Positions 1 to 10,940 of a stretch of 64,000 nt of DNA are shown one piece after another. Origin of the DNA: Amphiduros pacificus (lineage: Eukaryota > Annelida > Polychaeta > Phyllodocida > Hesionidae); contig OX439000.1 of assembly GCA_949316495.1 (NCBI GenBank), positions 48,339,720-48,403,719 on the forward strand. The letters are read 5' to 3'. How positions within the stretch are numbered: the first letter of the stretch is position 1; every line of letters begins with the position of its first letter. Below the pieces are notes generated by a model. It saw only the letters and a program-made list of their open reading frames with translations. It ran no database searches and was not told the DNA's origin. The position numbers were made by a program, and so were the translations under genes.

Positions 1-529
1 GATGGCCCAAAGTGTCTGAAGTCATTGTCTATAGAAAGCATACAAAAAAATCCTTTATGTTATGTTTTTGTTCCATATCTTTAAAAATAAATTTACTTAT
101 TGCATTAAGTTTACCAACTTTACATAAGGTCTTGGGAACTTTTTTAGCTTAAAAAATGCTGACAGTTGAATTGTTAGAACATTTATACTAATTTTTCCTT
201 TCCAGTACCTAACTATTTGCTATTTCAACATAAAATTGAGACTCAAATGTGTTCCTTTTCAAAGTATTGCATTAAACAATAAAGGATTTTGCAATGATAT
301 ATGTGTATGTCAGTTTAAATAAGTTAATTACACTTGTGAGATTTCTTTTAAATCTTTATAAATTACATGAGAAAGTAAGGATATAAAAAGTGTATTTATT
401 TAAATAGCATGCTCCCATGCTCTTATGTTCAACAGATCATTATTTTATGAATGTTTATTATGATTCACAAAAATGTACAATTTTTAATTACTACAAAATT
501 TTGGTTAATTTCACCATACACTTAAATAC
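1..529. other. AT-rich intergenic sequence
   Basis: No open frame with recognisable protein similarity, RNA gene or clear repeat was found here. The composition is strongly AT-rich. It lies downstream of the minus-strand UBE2M-like gene. Confidence 0.5.
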
Positions 530-675
530 ATTTTACAGAATTTGTGTAGTAAGGTGATAGTTTTATTCATGGTGATATATAGAAACATGTTACTAGAAAT
601 TTTCCTTTTATATCTCTTTTGTGTAGTTAATCTTTACTTTATATTGATGCAAAATAATGAGTACACGTGAACAGT
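530..675. repeat. 146-bp direct repeat, copy A
   Basis: This segment reads base for base the same as 2995-3140, in the same orientation and offset by 2465 bp. Copy A sits in ordinary AT-rich sequence, while copy B directly abuts a long AT microsatellite. Copy A is therefore probably the source. It holds no gene. Confidence 0.9.
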
Positions 676-1312
676 TAACATGAATAAGCATTGTAGGTTT
701 GTGGTCCTTTAGGATTAAAATCAATAACTTCAAATTTGCAAAGCGATAAACATGTTTAATCCTTTTACAGGAATACAATACCTTCAATGACATCAATATA
801 TCTTAGCTTGTGTCAAAATTGAGAAGCTACCAAGGTCACCTCAATAAGTTACATGTGATGTCTTGAATATTTGGGGTTTAATTCATTTGTTGTGAAATAG
901 ACAAGCCTGCTGCTATTTTCGCTACCAAGAAAAAAACTATTGATTGTTTTATATTTCTTACATTCACAAATTAATAAATGTCAATAGTTAAATTAATTTG
1001 ATCTTCTCTTCCGAGGAAATATTGTTCTGCAGATGTCTTTCAGTCTTCAGTCAACTATGATTGCATCATATTTAGTATGACATGTTTTTATGGGAGAAAA
1101 TCTAATTCATTTAGAATTGGTGATCATAGTTTTCAGCATCAATTGAATACAACATTCCTGAAGTTGTGAATCACATCAGAAATGACAAAAAGATGCTGCT
1201 TAGTACTTGAAGCACTTCTCGCTACTCATCTATCTGCGATGGATGGATCCAGCTGAGGTTGAGTGGAGCTCCACATGCAAAAACAGATTAAATCTGCACT
1301 ATTTTTTTTCTT
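676..1312. other. Intergenic sequence 3' of the UBE2M-like gene
   Basis: Apart from the possible poly(A) signal just above it, nothing specific is visible. The sequence is AT-rich, with no credible frame. Confidence 0.5.
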
Positions 1313-1318
1313 TTTAAT
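1313..1318 (-). terminator. Candidate poly(A) signal of the UBE2M-like gene
   Basis: The plus strand reads TTTAAT, which is ATTAAA on the minus strand, about 110 bp past the stop codon. ATTAAA is the commonest variant of the animal poly(A) signal. A nearby T-rich stretch on the plus strand (about 1302-1315) is A-rich on the gene strand. It could be part of the cleavage region or the remnant poly(A) tail of a retrocopy. AT-rich DNA gives such hexamers by chance. Confidence 0.3.
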
Positions 1319-1428
1319 ATTTAAGGCTATGAAGGATTAGTCATGTCCTCAATTTGATGACTTTTTTAAGAAGAATAGTTTATGCATTTCACATTTCAAG
1401 TCAAAATGTCTTTAAGATTACCAATTCA

Positions 1429-1971
1429 TCATTTTAAGCACTTGTCAAAATATGTAGATCCTACATAACCACCCCGCATGGCTTTTGCTACATTTTGTTC
1501 GAACAATCTCCTGTTGTTTCGCAGCACCTCTGCAGCTTCCTTGTTGAGGGGATCTTCTGGATTTGGTTCCAGGAACAAATACTGTAGACCATATACAATT
1601 GAGTTGACAGTCAAAACTGGTTTCCAGTCCTCTCTCAAAATGTTCAGACAAATGTTTCCCTCCAAGTCTATGTTTGGATGGTACACCATGGTTTCACACT
1701 TCACTTTCGGTGGTTCATGAGGGTATCCTTGGCCAACTTTGAAACTGAAATAGAACCTTCCTCCTCTGTAGAAACCTTCGTCTGGTGAAATGATCAATTT
1801 AAAGTTTAGCAAGTCATCTGTGTCAGGAAAAACCACCTCACAAGTTTTGGGCAAGCTCAACTCATTCACGTCTTTAGATATTCTCAACTGTGCCGCCGAT
1901 GCTTTACCCGCTCTGGCACCTGGTTCGCCCCCATCTTTCTTCTGCTGTTTTAAGGTAAATAGTCTGATCAT
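1429..1971 (-). CDS. UBE2M: NEDD8-conjugating E2 enzyme UBC12 (UBE2M family), single exon
   Basis: This is an intact 180-residue frame, very close in length and sequence to animal UBE2M (183 residues in human). UBC12 takes NEDD8 from the UBA3/NAE1 E1 and passes it to cullins through RBX1, which activates cullin-RING ubiquitin ligases. It acts in the nucleus and cytosol. The start [12 protein letters not shown] matches the family's N-terminal tail, whose acetylated Met docks into DCN1 and which also binds the E1. The UBC fold follows from about residue 25, with the HPN motif at 98-100, the catalytic Cys at 108 (context [12 protein letters not shown]) and the family C-terminus STYFDKCLK. The frame stays open upstream to 2016, but the ATG at 1971 is the first Met, matches the family start and has A at -3. 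No intron interrupts it. It may be an expressed retrogene or a gene that has lost its introns. The conservation argues that it is functional. Confidence 0.93.
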   Translation of the reverse strand: MIRLFTLKQQKKDGGEPGARAGKASAAQLRISKDVNELSLPKTCEVVFPDTDDLLNFKLIISPDEGFYRGGRFYFSFKVGQGYPHEPPKVKCETMVYHPNIDLEGNICLNILREDWKPVLTVNSIVYGLQYLFLEPNPEDPLNKEAAEVLRNNRRLFEQNVAKAMRGGYVGSTYFDKCLK

Positions 1972-2534
1972 CGTGAGAATTTCTGTGGATTTACCAACAA
2001 AGTGAAATTTTCCCACTCCAGTTTGGACGAACAGACAGAATCATACGTCATTTGTTGCACAAGATTTCGTGTAGTTTCGTATCTATTTCCGTGTTCATGA
2101 ACTAAATATAGCAATGTTTTATGTATATCAAAAAAATAAATAAATTGAAGGGTATTTAATTTTCTATATCGGTTAATTTCATGAAATGGACCAAAAAGTA
2201 TCGTTACTTCATGTCAAAAACGAGTTCCTCAAATCAAATACCTGAATATTTCAACACTAGAGGACACTGTAGCAGCGTCAGTTCAATGCAGTGCCCTCTC
2301 ATGGAAAACTGAAATCTGCAAAAAGGTCGACCTTAAATCTCAATAAAGCTCACTCAGACGCAATAGATAGCAAATGTAATTCAATGAATCTTTATCACAT
2401 TGACATTTGAATATGTAAAAAAAAAAATTACAGGTTACATCCAGCCCACTTGGTTTTACAAATATTGGTAGACCCCAGTACAGATAGACTATTGGGATGG
2501 ACCATTATCCATTTGGGGGAGGGGTCGGTGTGAT
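1972..2534. other. 5' flank of the UBE2M-like gene
   Basis: This is the presumed promoter side of the minus-strand gene. A TGACGTAT element (minus strand, around 2045-2052) resembles a CRE/ATF site about 75 bp upstream of the ATG. No TATA box is clearly placed. The rest, up to the palindrome at 2535, shows nothing recognisable. Confidence 0.35.
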
Positions 2535-2589
2535 CTTGGAGTAATTATAACACAGATATTTAAATGTCTCTGATTATAATTACTCCAAG
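2535..2589. repeat. 55-bp near-perfect palindrome
   Basis: A 16-bp perfect stem (CTTGGAGTAATTATAA and its complement) encloses a 23-base centre that is itself almost self-complementary. The heptamer TGTGATC occurs at both edges (2529-2535 and 2591-2597), like a short target-site duplication. It could be a tiny foldback or MITE remnant, or a palindrome made by replication slippage. Confidence 0.7.
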
Positions 2590-2718
2590 TTGTGATCGGT
2601 ATTGTACTAGGAAATAAGATTTTCATTTTTCCCCTCGGCCTGTGTGCACATTTCCTATAATTTTACTTCGTGACGCCGAGCACTGAGTCCAGAAGCAACA
2701 AATTTGTGGGGAGTGGGT

Positions 2719-3140
<422 letters not shown>

Positions 3141-4653
3141 GGAGGAAAATAAATGATCGATCGATGGGCCGGCCCACCATTTTTCCCTAGTTATATAATA
3201 ATTGTAATGCTTTTATTTCAATGGATGTTTCAGTTATAAAAAAATGATACAATGCTTTAGTTACACTGATTTATCGTCTTTACAGCTGATATTCATAGCA
3301 AATCTAAATCATCCGCAGCAGCCTGAATTAACCAAAATATCATAAGTTGCGTTTATTTCATTAAGATCAAATAACCCTTTTGTGTGTTAATTTAATTTTT
3401 CTTGAATTTTCATCTATAACGTAAACAATTTTTTCCCCAATTCATAGCACAAAAAAGTTCTTTAAAAGCAGTCAAGAAGACCTATAATTTCCAATTTTTA
3501 TAATTTTTTCTCATAAAATTTGGTAACAATTTCCTCAGAGATCTCATTGTGTACTTCATTCTGAGAAAATACTGCATGTTGTTAATTAAAACCAACAAAT
3601 CCATCTCCAGTCACTTTTTTTTAGGGCATGAACTCTTCATGAGCAAGGAAGTTCCATTGCAAGCTGAATATACATCATTCTTGGACTGAATTTGGTGACA
3701 ACCTCGTCAGAGATCTACCATTAATCATGGTGACAAATTATGAATATTTTGCATTAAAACAGAAAGTGAGAAAGTAGGCAATTATATTTAATTCACAGTC
3801 AAATCCACGGACAAGGCTGAACAGGGAACAGTCGAAACGGCTGAAACAACCAGTCACCCCACCACCACAACCCAACATACATTGTTAAGAGTGTACATGT
3901 AGATCAACGGTTCCTTTGGTTAGTGTGGAATTTTCTTCTCGGACCATAGGTAAGATTCTAAGAATTAACAAAGTTTACATGGTTTATTTTTTTATTTTGG
4001 GGTTTTTTTTTTCGATTTTTTTTTCTGTTCTTTATGGAGGGGGGGGGGGGGGGGGGGTTATTTGAACTCAGATTTTTAGTTTTTGTTTTGGTTATTATTA
4101 TCATTATTATTAGAGCCTCGGGCCGATATTGAACTCATGATACAATTTCACATATGAGCTGAGGCCTGTGCCAAAGTGTTTTAAAACCTGTTGTCCTTGT
4201 AAATCTGTGACCGGGTGGGTTCTCATGTCAAGGACCTGCGACATGACAATTCAGTGAGGCAGCAGTGTATCTGTTACAAGTAGGTCTCATCACTAGATCA
4301 GCTAGATGACTGAAATAATGTTGAAAGTGATGTAAAATCCCAAGCAAACAAAATCTTTATATTTTTGTCTATATATTTTTAGATTCATTGTTAAAATATT
4401 TAATTTTGTTACTCTACTTTCTGTTTTGCTTGTTTCATTGTGTTTCCATTCGTGTTACACGTGGACCACCACTTTTCCTTGGTGAGAGATGCCTTCGCCA
4501 TCTGAAACAGACTTTTTCAACAAGGTTGAAACAAATATTTTTTTTCAATTTCTGCACTTTGGACGTTTTTTTGTCTACAGATGAGAGTGTTCATTTCCCC
4601 CTGATTTTTTGCGTTTTTTTTCTCACTAAACGGTTTATCGATATTTTTCCCCC
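3141..4653. other. Intergenic sequence with homopolymer runs
   Basis: No gene is recognisable. A 19-base G run (4039-4057) is preceded by T-rich sequence. The open frame at 4388-4708 has no similarity I recognise and low-complexity Phe/Leu content, so I do not call it. Confidence 0.45.
4039..4057. repeat. Poly(dG) run of 19
   Basis: An uninterrupted run of 19 G, preceded by GGA. Long G runs can form quadruplexes and are frequent sites of length error in sequencing. Its function, if any, is unknown. Confidence 0.85.
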
Positions 4654-4689
4654 AGAGAGAATGCATACGGGTTGGACACAATCAAGGTC
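4654..4689. repeat. Detached short copy of the outer end of the inverted repeat
   Basis: The last 22 bases (4668-4689, from CGGGTTGGACAC) are a complement of the outer end of the right arm (about 7422-7443). The preceding 14 bases resemble sequence slightly further out on that side (about 7490-7500). It is separated from the main left arm by about 650 bp, which suggests a later insertion or rearrangement in the left half. Confidence 0.6.
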
Positions 4690-5338
4690 ACTAGAGGCAG
4701 TCACTTAACATGAAAAATCAAACTTGTGACCTGCATTTCTAACTTATGTTTTATTAAAATGCAAGGTCTCCTTGTCCTAAATCCAAAATCTTTTTGCACA
4801 AGGACATACCATTAAAATTTTATGGCTGCTTAACATACGTGTGTTGCAGGGGGTACGTACTCTACAAACTGTATACACTGATTTTGGATAATTAAGAAAT
4901 CTTATCCAAATTAGTTATATTAATGAAACAAATATAAAGCAAATAATTTAATATAGTGTATATAATGTTCTAACATAGTTAAAACTAAATTTGGACAACC
5001 AAAATTTTAAATATATAGAGATATGACAAGAAATTAACTTCAAATGAATCTCGACTCATAATGCTTATCAACTGCAGATAAAGAAAGAATATTTGTGAAA
5101 GATATAATATGCAACTGCCTAAGTATTTCACTTCTTATTGTTTTGAAAAAATTGATACATTACCTGGGGTACGTACTCTACACATAAACTAACACAGAAA
5201 CAACACTGATTTTCACAACAAAAATGAAATTGAAATATTTACAAAACTGATTTTTATTTTGAATTGACTTGCAATTGACATTCCATAGATTTTTAATACT
5301 TAGATATCTTCTTGAGCATCAAATAATTCTGTTACAGT
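4690..5338. other. AT-rich segment between detached copy and left arm
   Basis: The segment has two forward copies of the GGGGTACGTACTCTAC motif (about 4850-4865 and 5166-5181) and otherwise plain AT-rich sequence. It looks like an insertion into the left half of the inverted repeat, but no terminal repeats were found. Confidence 0.4.
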
Positions 5339-6850
5339 ATTGGGATGGGCTTCATCAAGGTCTGAATGTACACTCGGCAGTATTACAATGCAATAAAATA
5401 TTTTTTGATGTCACCAAACATTTAAGATGTTGCTTATGATAACAAGCTGAATAATACCGTTTAGATAAAAAAATAAACCATGAATCAGTGTACTATTTCC
5501 AAAACAATAAATATTTTGATGTCCTATACTTATTAAAAATAAACTGATATGAATGTGCATTGTGTGCTGTACCTTTTTGTCAAGTTAAAGTTAACAACTA
5601 ATATAAAGGATACATTGCACAAACAAGGTATATTTTGACTAATTATTATCCATTTAGTTTGTTTAGGATTGTCTGATGTATGACATCATGGCAAACTTGG
5701 ATATTTCACAATACCTCAGAAAAAAATGTGTTTTTTTTTAAAGGAATTTCTGGTTTTAACCCCTGTAATAAAAAAATCTGCATTTCTAATAATGATTGAT
5801 TGATTATATTTTATAGTTGTTTATACACGTACAATATAGGTACAAAAATATATTTGACCAATGTTGAGTATTGTAAGTGAAATAATTGTTGGTTGAAAAT
5901 GAGATGTCTTGTCTGTTTGTAGTGTATGTACCCCCATCATAGCATATGTACCCTGTTGTACAAAGAGATGTTAGTGTTGGTCTTGATAGAATTTTAAATC
6001 ATTTATGTTGTTTGTAAAGTGATGAGATATCAAGTGGACAACTCTGTTAAAAAACCAGGTTTGATAATTATGTTTTGCCTTTTAACACAAAATTTCTAAA
6101 GATATGAAACATGACGTTGCCTCCATATTTTTAATTGTATTCTTGTTTAATTTACTCATTTTGGCTATGTTCTTTGAATAAGAAGTCCACAAACTTTTGT
6201 ACTTGATGGATTCCTTGCTCTGTTTAATTCATAAATTGATATGAGCCACCTTGTCCAAGGGTGAGCAGTATTTGGTAAATATTACTCAAATGATGTAGTG
6301 TACGTACCCCAGAAGCAATTACATTTTTGTAAGTTCATGGAGTAGAATATACAGACTTTTATGATACTCATTTTACAATTAAATAATTATCAAACCATTT
6401 GTATTTACTTTTTATATACTTATTCAAAATTAACTTCAAAGTTTCACTTGGTCTGGCTAATGAATTTGGTAGAAATTCAAATATTACCAAAATTATTGTA
6501 AGAAATTTTGTGTAGAGAGCAAACACATAATTATTAAACAATTTCTAAAACTGTTGTTTTGTTAAACAGAGATGGCCACTTGACATCTCATCACTTTACA
6601 AACAATATAAATGATTTTAAAGTCAATCAAGACCAACACTAACACCTCTGTGAACAAGGGGGTACGTACTCTACAAGGGGGTACGTACACTACAATACAG
6701 ACTTCACATCTCATTTTCTGGTTTTGGGAGCATGCTTTCAACCAATAATTATCTCACTAATAATACTCAACAGTAGCTCAATATGACTGTATAATATGAA
6801 TTAGTTATCTTTTCTGGAACTACCAATTCACATGGGGGTACGTACTCTAC
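4850..6850. repeat. Cluster of GTACGTAC-cored motifs
   Basis: A motif of form GGGGTACGTACTCTAC recurs. Forward copies lie at about 4850, 5166, 6658, 6677 (with ACACTAC) and 6834. Reverse copies lie at 5919 and 6295, plus a degenerate one near 5943. The spacing is irregular, and the core GTACGTAC is self-complementary. The motif is strikingly constant in a diverged background, as expected for a protein-binding site or the subterminal repeats of a transposon. Confidence 0.6.
5339..6105. repeat. Large imperfect inverted repeat, left arm
   Basis: Read along the plus strand, this arm matches the reverse complement of 6490-7443 in long blocks broken by small indels. Examples are 5356-5470 against 7326-7427, and about 6010-6030 against 6565-6590 (AAAGTGATGAGAT and its complement). 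By eye the arms are roughly 80% identical outside the indels. The loop between them is about 385 bp. No protein-coding capacity was recognised. Confidence 0.75.
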
Positions 6851-7443
6851 GCATTTTTGTTGAAATTCTCCTCAAAACATGATATGGCATAATATTCACA
6901 TAACAATGATTTGACTAACTTAAAATATTTATTTGTTTATTCCTTCATATGATACTGTCAAATGAAGGTATTTATTAATCCATTTGTGTTATTAATATTA
7001 GAAATGTAGACAGTGTTTTATTATTGGGGTTTTAAACCAGAAATTCCGTAACAAAACACATATTTTTCAGTGGTATTGTGGAATATGCAATTTGCAGTGA
7101 TACCATACACCAGACAATCTAAAAAAACTAGAGAAATAATTAGTCAAAATATGACTTATTTTTGCAATGTAACCTTTAAATTAATTGTGAAATTTACCTT
7201 GACAGAAAGGTACAACACATAATGAACATTCGTAACAGTTGATTTTTCATAAATTTCGGACGTTAAAATATTCACTGTGTTGGAAGTAATGCACCGATTC
7301 GTGATTTCTTTTTTTTATTTAAAAGGTATCATTCAGCTTGTTGTCATAAGTGGCATCTTGAATGTTTGGTGATGTCAAAAAATATTTCATTGCATTGTAA
7401 CACTGTCAAATGTACATTCAGACCTTGATTGTGTCCAACCCGA
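6490..7443. repeat. Large imperfect inverted repeat, right arm
   Basis: Reverse-complement partner of 5339-6105, with extra sequence at about 6835-7010 that the left arm lacks. It ends within 270 bp of the MCC start codon and so abuts the likely promoter. A short minus-strand frame (7344-7577) lies partly in it but is not recognised and is not called. Confidence 0.75.
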
Positions 7444-7580
7444 TAATAAAATCTGGCTATCATTTCAGACCTTGTTGAAATGAAAACAAATGCATCTCTC
7501 GGAAGGAGGTGACACCTGGTGAAAGACATTTCCCAGTGTTTCTCGTTGAGCGACCATGTTATCTTGGAATCTGGCAATCG

Positions 7581-7589
7581 CCGGAAGTG
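7581..7589 (+). promoter_or_regulatory. ETS/GABP-type site in the MCC promoter
   Basis: CCGGAAGTG is a textbook ETS-family binding site and is typical of promoters near the start site. It lies about 120 bp upstream of the MCC ATG, in a locally less AT-rich stretch. The transcription start itself cannot be placed. Site identity is from motif only. Confidence 0.45.
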
Positions 7590-7709
7590 ATCGACTGCTC
7601 ATGTCTGCTTGGTCTTGGTAGCACAAAAACATTGGTGCATGCTTTGGAGGTGTAGGGAACTTTACCGAGAGAAACGTGATGAAAATGTGAACGAATCAGA
7701 ACTCAAATC

Positions 7710-7873
7710 ATGGATTCATCTGTCCAGTGCGATCTGGTACAGGAGGAGGGTTATAAAACCCCCAGCAAATCAGCGAGTTGCAGTGGAAGCGACTCTGGGA
7801 GTACCGAAGAAGAGGAAAGACTACGGCGCCTCTTCCAAACCTGCGACCGGGACGGGGATGGCTTCATCGATAG
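7710..7873 (+). CDS. MCC: MCC (colorectal mutant cancer protein), long isoform, coding exon 1
   Basis: First coding exon of an MCC-type protein: 54 codons plus two bases. The ATG at 7710 has A at -3 and G at +4 and is the first Met after an in-frame TGA at 7680-7682. A Ser/Gly-rich leader is followed by EEEERLRRLFQTCDRDGDGF, which closely matches the EF-hand start of the long vertebrate MCC isoform as I recall it. The loop (residues 46-57) has Asp at positions 1, 3 and 5, Gly at 6, Ile at 8 and Asp in place of Glu at 12. The exon ends at a good donor (AG/GTGAGC) in phase 2, inside the EF loop. MCC is a coiled-coil scaffold linked to Wnt/beta-catenin, NF-kB and cell polarity. The long form adds EF hands. 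Joining exons 1-3 gives 201 residues with no frame break. Confidence 0.88.
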
Positions 7874-10274
7874 GTGAGCAACTTTCCTCGGCTTGTCTTG
7901 CTCCTCTATTGTGTGTAAGACATTATGTTTACTGTGATATACATGGCTATCGAATCCACATCTGACATCCAGATGTCTTCATTGATTAAGCTGGACGGTT
8001 AGCGGAGTTTGATGTTGCCTGGGTCTAAGATAGCAGAAACAGCTGTCAATCCATTCAGTCATTCGACACAGTTCTGACACTGTCATCACTGTTAAAACCA
8101 TCACAATGTTGTCCTATGAATACGTGTGATAAAGAAAAAAAAATGTTTTGCAGTTTAATTGGAACATTATTATTATAGAATACCCCTCGACGAGTCATTG
8201 GGGCGATTTTCCAAATATTGCCCATTAAACATGATAATCTTTGTTTAATCATGAAATGAAGAGAGAATCTTTGTTTATGTTTAAGCATGGTTCAATTACA
8301 AATAAAATTGGTGATGTTATATTATTATAATATAAAACAATTACACAGCACATTCTTTTCAAAGATAAAATATAATGGTAGAAAGGGATTTTACATCTTG
8401 GTGCATTGATTTGTGCATTGATAAAGGGAGAAGAGGCTCACCGAGAAGAACCTTTAGAAACCTCCCAGATTAGATGATGGTTATAAATAATCAGCTGATA
8501 ATGTGACATGTGTGTGCCAAGTTCAGTCTTCTATGTTTATCATGCCAGATTAAATTCTTGGTCAAGTCTGCATATTCTGATCAGAGGCTAATAGCAATAT
8601 AGCAGTCTGAACCAAGCTCTTTCTGAAAAATACTCATATTTACTTGTATTTAGGCTTTTAATGATACCTTTTAAATTTAATGGTCCATGAATTCACACAG
8701 GATTTTGAGAAATAGAGATCTCTCCCCAAGAATCCATTCATGTAAGCAATAGAGTAAGCAAGTGTATCAACAGCACATGCGTTTATCAAACTTTTCATGG
8801 TTCTGTATCTTAAACATGTTCCAGACTAGCATCCTTGCTCAAATCTATGGCGCAAATAGGACTAAGCATGTGGTTAGATGCCACTGGACATGTTATGTGT
8901 GGTTGTATGAGTGGCAAAGTTATAAAGCACCAAGTGGTCAGCATAAATAGGAGTAAACAGAAACATTATGTATGATGACATGTGTTAAGTTTTAATTACT
9001 AACTTGGAGTCAATCTCTGGAATACAAATTCAGCTTAGAATGATTTAATTAGATGTCATGTGAAATTCACCTTGCAGTACATAAATAGAATTCCTGAAAG
9101 ATCTCAGGAATTCACTTTCAAAATAGTGTTTTTTCATGTGTGCTTTCTTGCTCTTTTCATGTTCATAAATGGAAGTAACTTATGATTCTGATATGAAGTC
9201 ATGAGTTGGTTTAATTTCTTTGAGAATAATATTATTTTATTATGGAAAAGAATTAAAGAAGTACTTTATGATAGTCTTATTATTGACATCCCTTACAAAA
9301 CCTTTTATATGCTGTGAGGGTTCATACAAAACTCAGTCAAGTCTGGTTGGATTATCATGTTTTGATGTATATTATTATGGTGTGCTATTTATTTCCATGA
9401 CTTAATATCCTAATCAGTTTTTTGATAAATAAAAAATATTCACAGCAGAACAATTTAAAATCAAATCACACAATATACTGGGAGGACACTGATTATGACA
9501 CATTTCTTGCAATCTTACCCCCAGACTAGCCCACTAAATGATTACAACATGAATATTTCATTTGATGGAGCAGACAAATAAGGGAGGCAACACCTGCTAT
9601 TGTTTTCTCATGTCCCATCTAATGCTGTCAGCTACTCATCCCAGGCCATCCTCTTTCACAGGTTCAGGGCTCGCGCGCAAGCCATTTTGTGTGGGGGAAA
9701 ATAGCAAATATTGAAAGGACGGATCAAAGGGAAACAATGGTAAACAAAAGGTGACATTGATCGATTGCAAAAATTTGCATGAAAATGAAATTCGAAAGGC
9801 AGTTTTGTTCATATTGCATCTACACACCAGCCTCTCCTCATCAAGGCCAAACAGAAATGGCACACTCAGTTCATTAAAGCAATATATATTTTTTATAGTT
9901 TGGAAACCAGATTTAATCACAAGGAATAGAGCTGTGTTATCGATATACATAATGTCAATAGATAGAAGAAAACAAGACTGGACCCAAATTGGTCTCCATC
10001 AATAAAGATATATTAATGTGAAAACATTTATTTCATTTTAAAACCTTAACACTTACAAGGAGTGAACTTTGGTAGTTGACATTAAAAGCTCTTGAATTAT
10101 TCCATCTGTTAAGCTCTAGCATAAAATGCAGGGATTAACACTTACCCGGCTGTTGCCAGGTAGCACTCTGGCCTTGAAGGGTTTTGGAGCCCTTGGGCCA
10201 ATGTTTTTAAAATTGCACTGGCCCAGATTTAAGTGAATTTTTCATATATTTTCATTGACTTGTTTATGGGCAAA
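7874..10274. other. MCC intron 1, 5' part
   Basis: Start of a 34,327-bp intron. The sequence is AT-rich and no exon, RNA gene or clear repeat was recognised. Short open frames here have no similarity I know. Confidence 0.5.
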
Positions 10275-10584
10275 TGTGATGTTCTCTATTTCCATTGGGT
10301 GAGTCCACATTCTCACCTATTAAGGCCTGTGATGTTCTCTATATCCATTGGATGAGTCCACATTCTCACCTGTTAAGACCTGTGATGTTCTCTATATCCA
10401 TTGGATGAGTCCACATCTCACCTGTTAAGGCCTGTGATGTTCTCTATTTCCATTGGATGAGTCCACATTCTCACCTGTTAAGGCCTGTGATGTTCTCTAT
10501 TTCCATTGGATGAGTCCACATTCTCACCTGTTAAGGCCTGTGATGTTCTCTATTTCCATTGGATGAGTCCACATTCTCACCTGT
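10275..10584. repeat. Minisatellite, 53-bp unit, about 6 copies
   Basis: The unit begins TGTGATGTTCTCTAT and contains ATTGGATGAGTCCACATTC. Copies differ at a few sites (TTTCC or TATCC, GGGTGAG or GGATGAG, one single-base loss). Intronic, with no coding role. Confidence 0.9.
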
Positions 10585-10844
10585 GAACAATTTTACCAAA
10601 ATTAAGCATAAAGAAACAGAATTTGTCAATCATTAAGAATTATGCCAATGATATTTCAGATAGAGAGCATGTTTACATGAATTTGTTATATTTGAATAAT
10701 ATAAATCACCTCAAAAGAAAGAAGTGATGGTATTTTGATGATGGATAGATCAGTGGAAGTGAACTTTTAACAGTTAGAGACAAACATCTATTTGATCATG
10801 AAAAATATGACCATTTGATGTGTATGTTACCTAAAGCTATGTAT

Positions 10845-10940
10845 GACGTCACACGATGACTACTCATGACTTTATTTGGTAAATGGTTATTATTATGCAT
10901 GACCAAATAGGTGATTGGCTCAGACTTGTTAAAGCTGGTC
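10845..10940. repeat. Dispersed TGTGACC/GGTCACA repeat, diverged copy
   Basis: Contains the pattern shared by other copies in this window (TTATTTGGT, GCATGACCAAATAGG, then TTGGCTCAGACTT). It resembles 42545-42640. Family unknown. The copy is old and the boundaries are approximate. Confidence 0.35.

Noticed and set aside
1972-2016. N-terminal extension of the UBE2M-like protein to 2016
   Set aside because: That frame start is a GTG codon with no upstream Met. The family start MI(R/K)LF falls at 1971.
4388-4708. 106-codon plus-strand frame
   Set aside because: Low-complexity Phe/Leu-rich product in a T-rich region, overlapping the outer inverted-repeat fragment.
7344-7577. 77-codon minus-strand frame by the MCC promoter
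   Set aside because: It is partly copied in the left arm of the inverted repeat with stops soon after. No family match.
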